DNA of 64,000 nt from Montifringilla adamsi (taxonomy: Eukaryota; Chordata; Aves; Passeriformes; Passeridae), in assembly GCA_017590115.1 (NCBI GenBank), contig JAGGNK010006559.1, positions 3,243,054 to 3,307,053 of the forward strand, read 5' to 3'. A program made the translations under genes and the position numbers. Below are positions 24,554 through 37,300 of this stretch, in pieces. Numbering within the stretch: position 1 is the stretch's first letter; each line of letters opens with the position of its first letter. The notes under the pieces are model-generated. The model saw nothing but the letters and a program-made list of their open reading frames with translations, made no database searches and was not told the origin of the DNA.

Positions 24554-27500
24554 GACGAGAAAATAATACCAGGCAAAGAACCACTGTATGGGTTTCTCAG
24601 CTCCTGTTTGCCTAAACAGTATTTGGCTTGGTAAAATTACTAAATTACTAAAATTACTGGCTAAACACTTTCAATCCTTCTTGTAGGACCAGAAAAGTAC
24701 CACATTTCTTGGCTAATTCCTGTCATAGGAATTGGCTTCAAGTATGTGCTAGATATGTTTAATTTGCACTTGTACAGGTAGTATGTGTCCTGGATCTATA
24801 CAAATCAGCTGTTCACAGACCTCCTTCTCTGTTTGTTTGTTTGTTGTTTGTTGTTAATTTTTAATTTAAATTAATAACTTAGATACCTATGTTGCATCCT
24901 GCAGAATAGAGAGTAATTTAAAGGACCCTACAGAGCACTGTTAGGTGCTTTCTTCCTTTATTTTGCTTTCTTCTTTGGTATTCAAGCTTTCAATGTCTGG
25001 CTAATGAACAAGACTTTTCCAGAGTGTTGGTACCAAAGACTTGAATTCCGGTCTTTGGAGTCTACAGAACTGAGGTGAAGTTTAAGTACTTTCTTCTCCT
25101 TCCCTTCCTTTCTGTAGAGTCTTCTCTATTTCTCTGGAGATACAGGTATGGTGCAATCAGCTTTTCTCCCACATTATTTCAGTGTGCTTTCAGTTCTAGT
25201 TAGAATTTTTATATGAGTGAACAAAATAAGAAAACTTGGCTGTGATAGGATGGCCATATATTCTAAACTTCAGATCTTCAGTTAGTTTTTTTGAACCTGC
25301 TGATCTCTGGAGTTACTTATGAAAATAGGCTACATTTGAGACATGGGATGTGTCCTGTGGCAGAAGTGACTATATGGATAGTTAATGCACAATGTGGCAA
25401 TGACACTTTTGGGAAATCGCTTGCAAAACACTTGTTTGTTGACAGAGAGTGTTAATTGAAGTGCTTGGTGTGTTCAGTTAAAATCATTCTACAGTGGAGC
25501 TTCAAGAATAGGTAAAGAATTAGCAGCACTGCTAGGTGATCTATAGCTATGGCATTGGCAGGTGTGGTAGCATGTCCAGTCATACAGCCACTCATCCAGG
25601 CCATGCCTGGATTCAGCTTTGTAGAGTCCTAAAGAGAATAGAAGAGGCAAAAAAAGGAGAGTTTTGTAGCCTTGGCCACCATTTCTTCTCTGATACCATG
25701 GCTCCAGGAATTACTTTCACAGTTGTTTTCAAATATGATCTTTCTAAAATTATCTGGCCCTCAGAAGTTCCTTTCTGATAAAAATAGATGGCAATAACTG
25801 TCAGTGGGCAAGTTCTGACTTTTATCACCATCTGTTAAAACAAAAATAAAAAAAAGAAGTCCTGCAGAGAAGCTGTTTTGTTTGGAGATTTGAGGCCAGT
25901 TTTCTCACCAGCCTTGGAGGCCTGCTGTGCCACTCTAATAGTACAAGGAAACCATGGAGCTAGTGAATCCAGCTGGCAAAGGATTTTTCAATCTAAGGAA
26001 ATCTCTTTCTGGCTGTCAGCCAGTGTACACAGAGCAGAAAGCAGCACTGGACAGAGAATGGTAGATTCACAAAGAATTTTAGTATCTTGTGGCATTTCCG
26101 ATTTGTAGTGCAAGACAATATGAAATTCTCTGCCAAAGAAAAGAGTGCCCTGGGTCTAAGGCAGCCCATCAGGATTGCTGGAGGGGAGCTGGGCCAAGTT
26201 CTTGATGATGTTTGATTGGAACACCATCAAGATTGCACTATCTCATTTCAAGTTTCATAAATCAGCTTGATAAGTCTACTGAGAGCAAGTTATGCTTGAC
26301 TCTTGCCAAATACAGCAAATGCAGAGCTTCCTCTTCCTTCGGCAGAGTGGGAGTGGGGAGTCAGATTGTTATTTGGTCTTTCAAGCATCTTTTACACAGA
26401 GTTATTAGGAAGCTTCCTGTGAAACCTTAGTTGAAATGATCAGTGTCCATTGACAGTGTCTTACTAATAGGTCTATTTAAGGTTAAGACTTTCCATGAGG
26501 TATTACCTTTGTCTCAGTCAAGACCTTCTCCTTTTTATCCATCAACTTGGACTCATATATGGAATTTATTAGTTTCACAACCTCGTCCACAATCTGTCCT
26601 CAAGGGAAATGTCTCCACTTCAGAGAAGACAGATTCAGCAGCAGATGGTTAAGTGTTATTGCCATCCAGCAAAATCACAGCCATGCAACACTTCTGAGAG
26701 CTGACAGCTGAACCAAGGCTCTTTCCAGGTATACAGCTGACCTCTGTATTGACATGTCTGTGGCAGTAACCAGATTTCCTGTGTAGCCATATGATCCCTA
26801 GCTTGACCAGCTCCTGATCTTGCCTGGAACATCTCTAATCCCATTAGTAATATGTAGTGGGAGTGATTTGGAATTGTATGGATTCAATTAAGTGGGGAAA
26901 TAGTATAGATTTTTGACTCCACATATCTACCCGCATATTCTAGGTAGAAAATTAACGGGTGTTAGTTTCTCCCTCAAAAGTTTAGAAGCAATCAAATTCA
27001 AAATTTCCCTATGGCTCCTTATTGTTCATCAGTAAGAAAATCGTGCTGGTATTACACTGCTACTTGAGGATAAAACATATTGCAAATGGTCATCAGTTTA
27101 TTATAAGTCACAATAATGGTGTTTCCTTCGTAAAGAAGACCTGCATTTAAATATGCTGGAGTTTGTGCCTCCTAAGGATATATTTAAATCCGAGCAGTCT
27201 CAAAAAACTGAAGTAGTTATCAAACTGACTACATGACCATTTTTCTTAGAGATTAAAATGTCATATTGATGATGATTACTGTAATCTCATTTTAAGTACC
27301 TCATAAAATGCTTGAGAGGTTTGAAGCAATCTTGACTTCAGAAGTTTTCTTCTAATTACAAGCCCCGTATACAATTTGCCAAAGATGATCTACTGTTGTT
27401 TCACTCTGCCTGGAGAAGAGCAATGTAAAGTAAGAAGGGTAAAGTTGAAACATTCACAGGTGGATCTGGATTCAGAAACAGAGCACCAATATTCATATTT

Positions 27501-27613
27501 CACAGAATCTGAGTACATATAAGGGTAAAATCCTCCACTTTTCTAAGGTCTGGACAGCTCTTCCAAGATTGGTGATCCAAGTCCCTTCTAAAGCTGTCTA
27601 AAATTCCCTGAAC

Positions 27614-28090
27614 TTATTCACTCACTTCAGTGAAATATAATTGAATAGAATTCACTGGCCAGCATTCTTGCCAGACATGGTGGTTGTCATCATCTTTCCT
27701 TAGACTATCTGTTTTAGCAACCTGCTGTTCCATGACAGCTACCACTGCTTTTCCCTTATCCTTTAATTTCTGCAAGACAAGAAGCTGTTCACGTAAGTGG
27801 GTCAATTTTCCTTGATGGGCAGAAGCTCTAGGAGTGTGCATGGCCCTAAAGGACATAACATAGCAGAGGCTAAGCAGCACAGAGGAAAGTTCACCCTGGT
27901 CTTTGCATATAAGTACTGTATCAGTAAAGAGTTTTGGACTTGTTCTTACATGGTTAAATTCAGAGAAGTTTAATTCAAATTGTAAATTTTCCAATTTCTT
28001 TTTCATCCCCTGCCCACCACAAGATGGCCATTTGGTGATATAGGATAGTCTCCTTTTGGATTCAGTAAAATGGAGTATGTGATAAGACAT
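27614..28090 (-). other. Unassigned open reading frame, 158 codons
   Basis: This is an ATG-initiated frame on the minus strand. The predicted product is mixed in composition. Residues about 92-130 are rich in L, Q, K, E and V and could form a short coiled coil (LREQLLVLQKLKDKG). I recognise no domain, signal peptide or membrane segment. The ATG lies inside the 20-bp palindrome at 28079-28098, and no promoter or splice context is evident. Two readings are possible: chance, or a fragment of an old retrocopy or endogenous viral gene. I would not call it a gene without homology or transcript support. Confidence 0.15.
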
Positions 28091-28098
28091 CTTATCAC
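28079..28098. promoter_or_regulatory. 20-bp palindrome with divergent GATA-factor motifs
   Basis: GTGATAAGA (28079-28087), spacer CA, then TCTTATCAC (28090-28098) form a perfect inverted repeat. Each arm contains TGATAAG, a strong match to the WGATAR motif bound by GATA zinc-finger factors, so two sites face each other. Palindromic GATA sites are known to bind both fingers of one GATA factor. There is no visible promoter or conserved context here, so the regulatory reading is inference. Confidence 0.35.
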
Positions 28099-28939
28099 AT
28101 TTCCTAGATAAAGGAATAACACTGGTTTAGAATAGTATGGCTGTTTAATTCTATTAAAAGAATAAGTTTGAGTTCCTTCTACCAGCTTGCATTTCCAATG
28201 CTTTTAATAAAAACATTTAAATTTGTGCTGTCAATCTCCAAATCAGCTTTGCTACATCTATTCTTCTTCCAAACTATCAGTTTTTTGTGGGTTTTTTTTC
28301 TGTTTTGTTTTGGGGGAGTAGGTAATGTACTATCTCATAACTGCATTTTAATTTTCGAATTACCAAATTACAAGTTCTTTCTGTTCTGGAAATATTTGGA
28401 AAAAATGGATCTACTGGAGACTTATAAACAAACAATAATGAGACTACAGTTTGATAAAAAAATGTTTATTCTAGACATGTTAGACCTCATAGCTTTTCTT
28501 ACTCTCAACTTAAACACCTCCTTTTTAGTTCTGCTGTTAATCTTGATCCTTTTCAAACTGAAGCTTGCCTTCAAATATACAAGTAGAGGGAGTTTTGTTT
28601 GTTTTCAGTGGTCAGACTGTGTATGATTTACTTGTGCTTTTTCTAAAACAGATTTTTGAGGCAGATTTACAGACATCAGGTCATATGAAGACAGTCCAGA
28701 TATGGGTGACAAATTCCTTTTGATTTGTGATGGAATAGAGTTTTAGACTGCCTAGTTTTAGGACGAACTATGGTTCTGTCATAGCACAGAGGCATAGACT
28801 CAGCTAACTGCAACACTACATGTGTGATGATTTTAACTTTACTTATCCAAATTTGATTGAGAAAAAAGATAACCAATTGGAATTATTTTAAACATTATAA
28901 ATGGCATTCCTTTTATCCAGTTAGCTATTGAGTTGGTCT

Positions 28940-29250
28940 ATCCAGTCAAAACTTCTCCCATTCCAGCTTGTGCCTGCTGTGCCTCGTCCTGCCACTGCAC
29001 ACCACTGAAGACCCAGCTCCATAACCCCACTGCAGGTACCAGGGGCTGCTGTTGGATGCTCCCAAAGGCATCTTGACTCCAGGCAAAGCCAGTCCTGGAA
29101 CACACAACCTCCCCTTATAGAGCAACTGCTCAAGCCCTGACTGAACTGCTGTGCCTCCACTGAACTTGCTACAGTTCACTGATAGCTTTTCCATAGTTGG
29201 TGTCCCAAATCTGGGTGCAGTACTTCAAATCCAGTTTAAAAAATCTGGAC
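28940..29250 (-). mobile_element. Old CR1 LINE fragment, minus strand
   Basis: On the plus strand this reads as reverse-complement CR1. Blocks include CTTATAGAGCAACTGCTCAA, GTGCCTCCACTGAACTTGCT, ACAGTTCACTGATAGCTTTT and TGTCCCAAATCTGGGTGCAG followed by TACTTCAAAT. The left part (28960-29040) is the complement of the CR1 'CAGTGGCAGGACGAGG...GGGCACAAGCTGGAA' stretch. The sense runs from 29250 to 28940 and lacks the 3' tail. Substitutions and small indels are common, so it is older than the copies near 11.6 kb. Two unassigned open frames (79 and 82 codons) overlap it and are by-products. Confidence 0.75.
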
Positions 29251-29575
29251 ATATGTGAAAAATTTCAGGCATCAAGATAAAAAGCAGAAGAGAATGAGGG
29301 AATGTCAGTCTGTTCCTTTATCTGATTACAGCACCATTATTAGTATAGTTATTGCTGCACCCAGACCCCACTACAACTGCAGTCAGTTGCTACATTCATC
29401 CTAGAATAATGCCTTGATCAAGAAGCTACCATATTAGGATTAAAGACAAAGTAGAAATCTTAAAATTAATTTTAAAATCCCTTAAAAATATTTCTCGGGA
29501 GTAAAAAGAAGTTGTAGAAGTGCTACGATTTGAAATGTTGACACTTTTTCTTCCTATCTTATGTCAGATTTTCAC

Positions 29576-29598
29576 AGATGACCTTGTGGAGGTCATCT
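29576..29598. repeat. Perfect 9-bp inverted repeat, 5-base loop
   Basis: AGATGACCT at 29576-29584, loop TGTGG, then AGGTCATCT at 29590-29598. Each arm contains a nuclear-receptor-like half-site (TGACCT / AGGTCA), five bases further apart than the classic palindrome allows. It is probably a chance structure. Confidence 0.7.
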
Positions 29599-29913
29599 CT
29601 GCAATAAATAGTAAGCTTTGCAGCTAGACAGATTGTTTTCATATTTCTTTAAAGCATTGCATGGTCTCCAGGCTTGACGTCAAATCATTGGACTTTTTGC
29701 ACTGCTACTTTAATGAAAACAACAATTAATTTGTCTGATGGAACTCTAAATTCATGTAATGTATTTAAATTGTAAATAAACTGAATTCTGTTTTGACATT
29801 ACTGCATTATAAAAAATTTAGTTTGCTGTACATTTTCCATGACTGATAGCTTAAGAAAACTTTTTTGACATTTTGAGGAGTTTACTCTTTCATACATGCA
29901 GCTTTTTCACTGG

Positions 29914-29975
29914 GAAAAAAAACCAAAAAAAACCCCCCAAAACAACAACCACAACAACAGAAACCACAAAGAAAA
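29914..29975 (+). repeat. A/C-rich low-complexity tract
   Basis: The plus strand is almost only A and C: A-runs broken by CC, a CCCCCC run near 29933, then (AAC)n and (CAACA)n-like units. It is simple-sequence DNA with no coding value. It is the strand complement in style of the TTTG tract at 11238. Confidence 0.85.
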
Positions 29976-30573
29976 ATCCAAGGTCATGAATGTCTCTCTA
30001 AAATCAATAAAATCAGAAGGAATCAATTATTCTGGACCTTCATTCATACCAACATGATTCTGTTTTCTAAAGAAGAAATTTTTAAGTGTCATTAGAATTC
30101 TGGGATGAAAGCTGCAGCATCATGGACAGTATTAGAATAATACAGAAAAGCTGAGACATAAACTGCAGGATATTTATTCAGCTTTTGGAATTATCCATTC
30201 AAGAACTAGATATAGAGTATTAACTCCTGCTGGGGAGACTCCTTAGTGCAAGCTGTCTCCATGGCTTCAGTAAGACCCTACTTGTAGCTACCTTTTTAAC
30301 TCTCATTAATGGAAAGTTACATTACAACTCCCATTACAACTCTTCAAAAACACATTTTTTTTAAAGCAGTAAGGTCTCATGAACACAGTATCTTGAAAGA
30401 CAAGACATGTCATGAATCAATGTCAGTTCATGTGGATTTCCCTCCAAACTGGGCTCTGGGCACTCTGTAATCCGACAGCCACTTCTGCCATTCAGCTTTA
30501 AACCCTGTTTCTTTGGTGTTTGCAGATTAGCTAGTGATGTTCATCTTCCAGATTGTCCCCAACCATCCCAAAT

Positions 30574-30600
30574 TAACAGTGGTATTTCTAACCACTGTTA
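30574..30600. repeat. Perfect 10-bp inverted repeat, 7-base loop
   Basis: TAACAGTGGT at 30574-30583 is the exact reverse complement of 30591-30600, around the loop ATTTCTA. It lies in unique non-coding DNA without neighbouring features. No function is assigned. Confidence 0.8.
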
Positions 30601-30722
30601 GCGTGAGATATGTATCTGAAAGTTATGTATGTGCAGTTGAACTGTGTCCCCTATGTGAAGACAAAGTAGTTAAAAGTACAGAGACTCAGGCATGAGCATT
30701 GAACATAGATGATGAATTCAGC

Positions 30723-30772
30723 TGAAGTCATAGATGACTTCACAGCGTATCTGTTGTGTTGTGAAGTCATCT
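30723..30772. repeat. Three-arm inverted repeat cluster
   Basis: TGAAGTCAT (30723-30731) pairs perfectly with ATGACTTCA (30734-30742) across a 2-base centre. The second arm, extended to GATGACTTCAC (30733-30743), also pairs perfectly with GTGAAGTCATC at 30761-30771. The middle arm can therefore form either of two hairpins. The sequence lies in unique non-coding DNA. Confidence 0.8.
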
Positions 30773-31263
30773 GGCAAACAGTTCTAAAAACGAAAGCCCA
30801 GGGACTTTAAAATTCATCAACTGGTGCAAAGCAAAGCTAAAAATATTCATCTTACGTAAATATGTTATCAAAAGCCTGGCCGTGGATACATTACATTCCT
30901 ACACAGCCTGATGTAGAGACCTTAAAGGCATTGTTTAGCATGGAGCTTAAAAGCACAGTGGAAATTTTCTTACCACTCTTGAGAATTGAGACTGGAACTG
31001 AGGATGTTGAATGAGAACAGAGAATGTAAAATAACTTACAGGACTGATATTCTAAACCAGCTTCCCTGAGAAGACATTAAGCTACACCATATGTTATTCT
31101 TTGCCTGACCACTTTCGAATATATCTCTAATATCCCCAACAACAGCCAAAAGGATTTGCCACTTCTCAAAGTTAGAAGAGGCTTTTGTAAACTAAACCTG
31201 TGCTGGTAGCTGTTAAAAATGCTCCCAAGAAGAAAAATACCTGCCTTATCCCCATATCTTCTT

Positions 31264-31354
31264 GTTTCTTTGTGGGTTTTGGTTTGGGGTGTTTTATTGT
31301 TCGGTTTGGTTGGTTGGTTTTGGGAGGGCTGTTTAGCTTTGGTTTGTTTTGTTT
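31264..31354 (+). repeat. T/G-rich low-complexity tract
   Basis: Mostly GTTTT, GGTTT and GGTT units, similar to the tract at 11238-11390 but more interrupted. A 95-codon frame starting at 31219 runs through it and owes its length to this composition. Confidence 0.8.
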
Positions 31355-34300
31355 ATGCTCAGCTGTGTGAGCTATCTGAATTGTGCATAAATCTGGAAGG
31401 TAATAGAGATGGCTTTACAAATGTCAGCATTTTTGTATGGAGGAAAACATATGAGGAAAAGATTCTCAAAAATCTTACAGTCAGAGGAAAGGACAGTAAA
31501 AAATAATAACTCTCAAGGGCAGTCAGGGTTGGCAAGGAAACTAAATGCAAGGCTAGGCTGACTTAAAATCTGATCCATGGAAAGTAAGGTGAATTTAACA
31601 ATAATATTTTTTGCTTTAATTTAAAAAAATGGACTGAACAATATAGCGATTGCCCACCCAAGCTTGTACAAACACACCATTTAGGACAGTGTCTCTGTGA
31701 TCAAGTTTATCATCAGTTCATCAGTCTATTGTGTATTAAATTCCTTCCTGTTAAGATTCCCCTCAATGAACTAATCCTGTTAAAAGTTAAAATTAAATTT
31801 TAAATTATTAACTGTAAATTTCCCCCTGATGGGACTACAGGAGCACTGGAGAGTGCAACTGTGAAGGTGATCAGAGAGATAAGAAAACAGCTCAAATCTC
31901 CTTCCTATATTCAAACATCAGAGAGAATACAATATCCCAGCTATATGGGGTCATGGGAGTGTTCAGAGTCGCACCAGTAAAGAGAAAGGTAAAATGAAAT
32001 TTCCTCCTACCAAATCTGCACCTGAAGAGCTATTCTGGAAACCAAGCCATCGCTAATTGCTTGCCAGTGTAGGGAAATTTAAAGGACACAGAGGGGATAT
32101 TAGTAAGTAACACATGGTGTGGGTGGGGAAGTGGGATTCTGAGGTGTTGTGTGTGAGGGTGAGAGCACAGAGTCCTGCATTACTACCAGGGGCTGATACA
32201 GTGAAATGTCCCAAGAAGGTGAGGAGGGCAGCAGTGCGCTGGAAGACGGCTTTTGCCTTTGAGTTTATTCTTTCAGGGGAAGGATGCTTTTTTGACACTC
32301 ATAGTTTCTGAATCATTCAAGATATTCTGGTGGTGGGAGAAAGAGAAAACAGGACAGGATATGCCAATCACAACAAAAAATGTCATTTTCCATATTGTTT
32401 GCATGGAGCTGGTACTCACTCTTGCCATTGTATATCTTTGCTAGAAGATATAGAACAGTTCTAAGGAGTGTCAATACATTGATCAATTATATGCCTAAAG
32501 ATAGACTGATTTGTGTCTACTGTCTCCAGTCATGAGTTAGGAAGGCACTGTTGCTAGGAAGCCAGGAGCACTGAGATTTCAGCTGCAGCAGGAAAACCCG
32601 GACACACTGTGCTTCACTCTCTAAATCTCTTTTTAAGTTCTCAAAGAAAGCACTTTTTTTTTTTTTTCCAATCTGTATATTTTTCTTTTTTCTCTGACAG
32701 ATATACAGAAAACCACCAAGGTTAATGCATGATCTTATAGTATAATCTCTCAGCTTCAATTTTTAAAGTTATTTAATCTCCCTCTGAAAAGAGCACTTGT
32801 ACCCTTGTTCCAAAGATGAGGTGAACATTTTCAGCACTACATCTGGCAATTATTTTAATAAGCTGATCCCAGAAAGAAGATAATAACCTGGGGTCTTAAA
32901 ACTACCCTTATGGTCTAAATAGGGGTCTAAATAAGCAGCTGCACTATAGGTCAAAGAAAGAGCTCTGAAAATGAAAGCATTCATGTCACTACCTAAATAA
33001 GAATTTGAAAGTCAATGCAATGTTTGAAAGACCATGATAAGAATATTTTAAGTACTTTTAGCTTTAAATATTTAACCTTCAGCTCCTTCCAGATATGACC
33101 TGTTTTTCTACAGGTCCTATCTGAGAGAGGATGTTTTTCAGAGCTTCTGAACACCCAGTGATCTGGTCAGCCGTGCTTTAATTCACGGACAGCCAGCTTT
33201 CCTCAGCAGAAGACCAAAAGTGCTTCAGATCAGTGTCACAGAAGGACACTCTTATCCTGAGTTTAAAAAGGTTTTTACATCGACTTGGAAATTGTGATTT
33301 TTCTTTTCGCCATGATACCTCTGCTGCAGCATTGCCGAGGCAATAAGTGGAGCCTGATAATACCTGAAGAGGATATGAGGTCTGGCAGAGAAACCTGGAC
33401 AAAGCTGCAAAGGCTCAGGTCCCACAGGGCAAAGCTGTAATTTCCTGCAGGAGGCATAGATTCTGGTCATTTCCAAAACCCATTTTCCATTGCAAAAACA
33501 TTTTTAAAGGCAAAGATTGACCAGTCATAAAATATTTTCCCAAACATTCCTTCCCAAATGTCTTTATTATATTCACTGTCATTGCTCAAAAACTCCTGCA
33601 GATTATCTTTCACTTCTATTATCAAACTCTCAGCTGGAAATCCTGTATAATCTATAGGATTCTGCAGATCATCTTGGAAAACATTAATCTACATCTTAAT
33701 TTACTCAGAGACTCTAAATATCACCATTGAATGAATAAAAGGAAGTGGCCAAGCAAATTAATTGTCACTTTTGTTTTCATTGTTTATGTTGTGAGACAGC
33801 AGGATAAGTATTGTAAAGAAGTGGAAAGAAAGGAGAGTTTGGATTAAAACATAATTTTAAGGATATATTAATGTAGGAAATTTTTTTAAAGTATGCAAAC
33901 ATGTAAAATTTGCTTTGAAGCACCTTTGGGAGAAAGTGCTATTTTATTTATTTTATTAATAAAAATTTCCAAACCCTCTAATCATGCCCCAAAACTAACA
34001 GAGAATGTCTAGATGTCTCTTTTAAAAGTTTCTCTGTGAAAGTTTGAGTGTTATTATTGTATCATTTCTTTGAACAAAATTATAAGAAACTAAAGCTAAG
34101 CCAAAACAAATCATGTGTGACCTCCACAAAAGTTAATTGGAGTCTGTACATTTATTTTTAAATTATATCTTGTTGGCTCCTCTGATCCAGATGGGCCATA
34201 GGCCAAGCTGAATCCCTCAACCTTAACTGAAGCCCAATTAACTAAGATAAATTGTCAAATCAGTCTGGTGAGGTGATCAGCATTATTTAATCTTCAAAGT

Positions 34301-37300
34301 TGAAGCTGTTGGCCAAAATAGGTGTTCCATGGAGTATCACCGAGCATGTGCCATCAAATCCAACACTTCTTTAGCTGAAGTATTTTGTGTAATAGACAGA
34401 TCCCTAAAAGCTGGGAAATTTCAAAATGTTCCTAGTGTTTCAGACCAAAGCAAAACAGCCTGTGATTGCTCTCTATACAACATGCCCTATTTTTTTCTCT
34501 GAGGACTTATTCTTTCCAGCTAATTTTTTGTCTTTCTTAGATATATTTAACAAAAACCCCAGTCCTGCAGCATTTCTATTCCAGCCATTTGCCTCAGCTG
34601 CATCAGTGAAGCTATACAGAGCTGGGTAAAACAGTGTTTTTATTTACTTGTCCATACATAGTTTTTGACGTTTCCAGACTGAGGTGTTAAGCACAGGCAT
34701 TTTGTCAAGTGCACCTCTGGACCCTGAGCCTGCCCCTGCAAGAGCAACTTTGAACCCAACTTTCTTGCCCAACCCAGGAGCTCAGGTCAATGCTGAGCTA
34801 CAGGGAGCTGTGGGAATCCCTCAAACTTTGCCCTTCAAACCTCAGTGGGCGCTGAGGAACAGGCACTGCCCATCTCCCATGGTACACTAGGGTATGTCCA
34901 ATGTAAGTCACTTTAATGGAAGGATTTTAACTCTCCCTGTGTCCCTGCTTCTGGCAGCATCACTTTTAAATATAAAATACTCCTAGCCAATTGTGAATAG
35001 AAGTGCAAATTTCTCTTGTATTGTTTCTAGAAATCAAAGTTAAATGCCAGCTTCTCAAAAGACTGAGAAACTTTAAAGACGGTTTGTTTTTGGCATTGTA
35101 TCTCTGACTATACTACCTCCCTTTTAATTGTAGATCTTGTCTCGTATTTCCATTATAAACCCATGAAGTTATGAATATCAAATATTGTAATTGGGATTTT
35201 TTAGATAAAAAGAAGTTACTATGATTCAAAGTTATCATCTTACCTGCTTATGCTGTTTATCTCTGTGTCTATCAGGCGAGAAGCATGTTTATCAGGATTG
35301 TCTGTAATACAGAAGGTATTGCAGCTGTCTGTCGTGCATTTCAAATGCAGTCTTTTCAGCAGCAAAATCAAAATTCTGCAAGGACCACATGTGGAAAACA
35401 ATGCAAAGCACCTTTGAATTTAACCCTTAAATATCAGATTTCACTAACAGTTTCTTATGTTCAAATAACCTGCAGTATACTCGCTCTCATTATGCAAATA
35501 TTCACAGAAATTTTGTGCTCAGATTATTCTTCAGTGATGCATAACAGAAAAACCTATGGATGTTTTGCTTTTTCAGAAATTGACAAAACCATGTACATTG
35601 GACAGGGTTTCAATAACTCCTCAATGTTAAAAACCTGGGCCCACTTTCACATACACATTCTACTTTGCGAAGTCTATAATGGATTTTTACACAGAGGATT
35701 TGTTTATGAACATTCAAGAATGCTCAAGCTATAGAAAAGGATGCTCTTGAATTCTTGGGTGAGGCAGAAGGGATGCCAAGGACAATTTTTTTTTCTATAA
35801 AGGCAGAAAAGTGGTCTTAAAATTGCATTACTGGTTATGTGTATGGCGCAAAAGAAACCTGTCAAGTTATGAAACAGTTCTGTTAATTTAATATAAATAT
35901 TTGCTTTGTATGGAGAAACTGAAGTACTAACATTAATATTGATTTGGATATGCCCTGGTAGACTAGAAGAAATCCTGAAGACAAAACAGCGTCGGCCTAG
36001 GTTAATAATTATAATTAAGTGAAATGTTTCCTTTTTCCCTTTCTTTTTTGCTGCTGCAGCAATGGGATTCCTTTCATCTAATTTTGCTTACTAGGAAGTA
36101 AATGGCTCATTTCAGCTAAGGACCACACCTTTGGATTAGAAACCTTTTCCTTCATTGGAAGAAATAAGACACAGTATCCTTCAGTTGCCATACATATAGG
36201 AAGGAGTAGTTAATCTTCTGCCTTTAATGACCACAGATGAAGGTTAGACAACCTTAATCCATGGTGAGATGAATCTTATTTTCAGTGTATAAATACTACA
36301 GCTCAATATCTGAAGCCCAGAACTGTCACTGGGAGCAGAGTGAGGTGCAGATGGCTTAGCACTTCTGAATATGAGGTTGCACTGTTCAGATTCTTTTTTT
36401 CTGAGAAGTAAGCATATACATGTTTTGAGAGTCTAGTTCATCATACGATGTAAATAAAATGTCTAAATGCAACAGTAAAAATATGTTAAATAAAAAATTA
36501 TTTTACAAGAATTTCAGCAGTAAAAACTGAACATTAAGTTTTCAAAAGAAAATTAAAACTTAAATTTAAGGAAAAAATAATGTTGTATTTAAAGAGAAGA
36601 ATTTAAAAGACCATAAGGGCATACGGTAAATGTGAAGAAGGAAGATATTCAAGGCTAACATGGTAGGAAAAAGGCTAAGGATTGAAAGGGCAATAGAGTT
36701 CTTTGAGTTAACAGAACAGTTATGTGACACATTTAGGATAAGACTAGTAAAAAGAACAGAGAGATTCAGAGAACATAAACTGTGGTGTAAGTAATTTGAG
36801 AGATCTGGGGAAGGGCAAATCATAAGAGATGATAATGAGGATGACATATGTAAGAGAGCAAATGTTGCATAATGCAGTACACTACTAGAGAATTCTAATA
36901 TTCAAAATGTCTCACTCTAATTACTATTCTATTAATAAGGAAAGACACATCTTAAACTGGTATATGATGTGGTAAAGGAAACAGCTGCTTCATTTAATAT
37001 GACTTGCTCTTTGCAAAGAACAAAAGCCTTTTGCCTTCATGATTAAATACTCTTCTTTTGACAAAAGCAGCCAATTAATTGCACTTATGTGGTATCCTAC
37101 TGACAAAACCCAAACAGCAAATGCTCTCTGGTCAGACACTTTATGGAAGAGGAATAAAGGGTCTCTTATGTATGTAAAGACAAATTACTTCAGTGTCAAC
37201 TTCAACTCAAAGCAACTCTTCCAGAGATTGAAGGCAATCATGACTCAGGGAATGGAAGGATCCAAACCCCAACAAAGAATCTTATTTGTCAAATGAGAGA

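Larger units (their letters stand above)
24554..28939. other. Unique DNA, no supported gene
   Basis: No gene or mobile element is recognised. A short (GTTT)n run lies at 24831-24855. The region contains the unassigned minus-strand frame 27614-28090 and the palindrome at 28079-28098, both listed separately. A 152-codon plus-strand frame at 28168-28626 is dominated by F, L and I codons from T-rich DNA and is not credible as a gene. Confidence 0.5.

Noticed and set aside
28168..28626. 152-codon hydrophobic frame that might suggest a membrane protein
   Set aside because: F, L and I codons dominate because the strand is T-rich. There is no topology pattern, domain or context, and a low-complexity T/G run lies inside it.
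35285..35734. 149-codon plus-strand frame
   Set aside because: No recognisable motif. Its length is within chance for six frames of a 64-kb sequence, and it lies in otherwise non-coding DNA.
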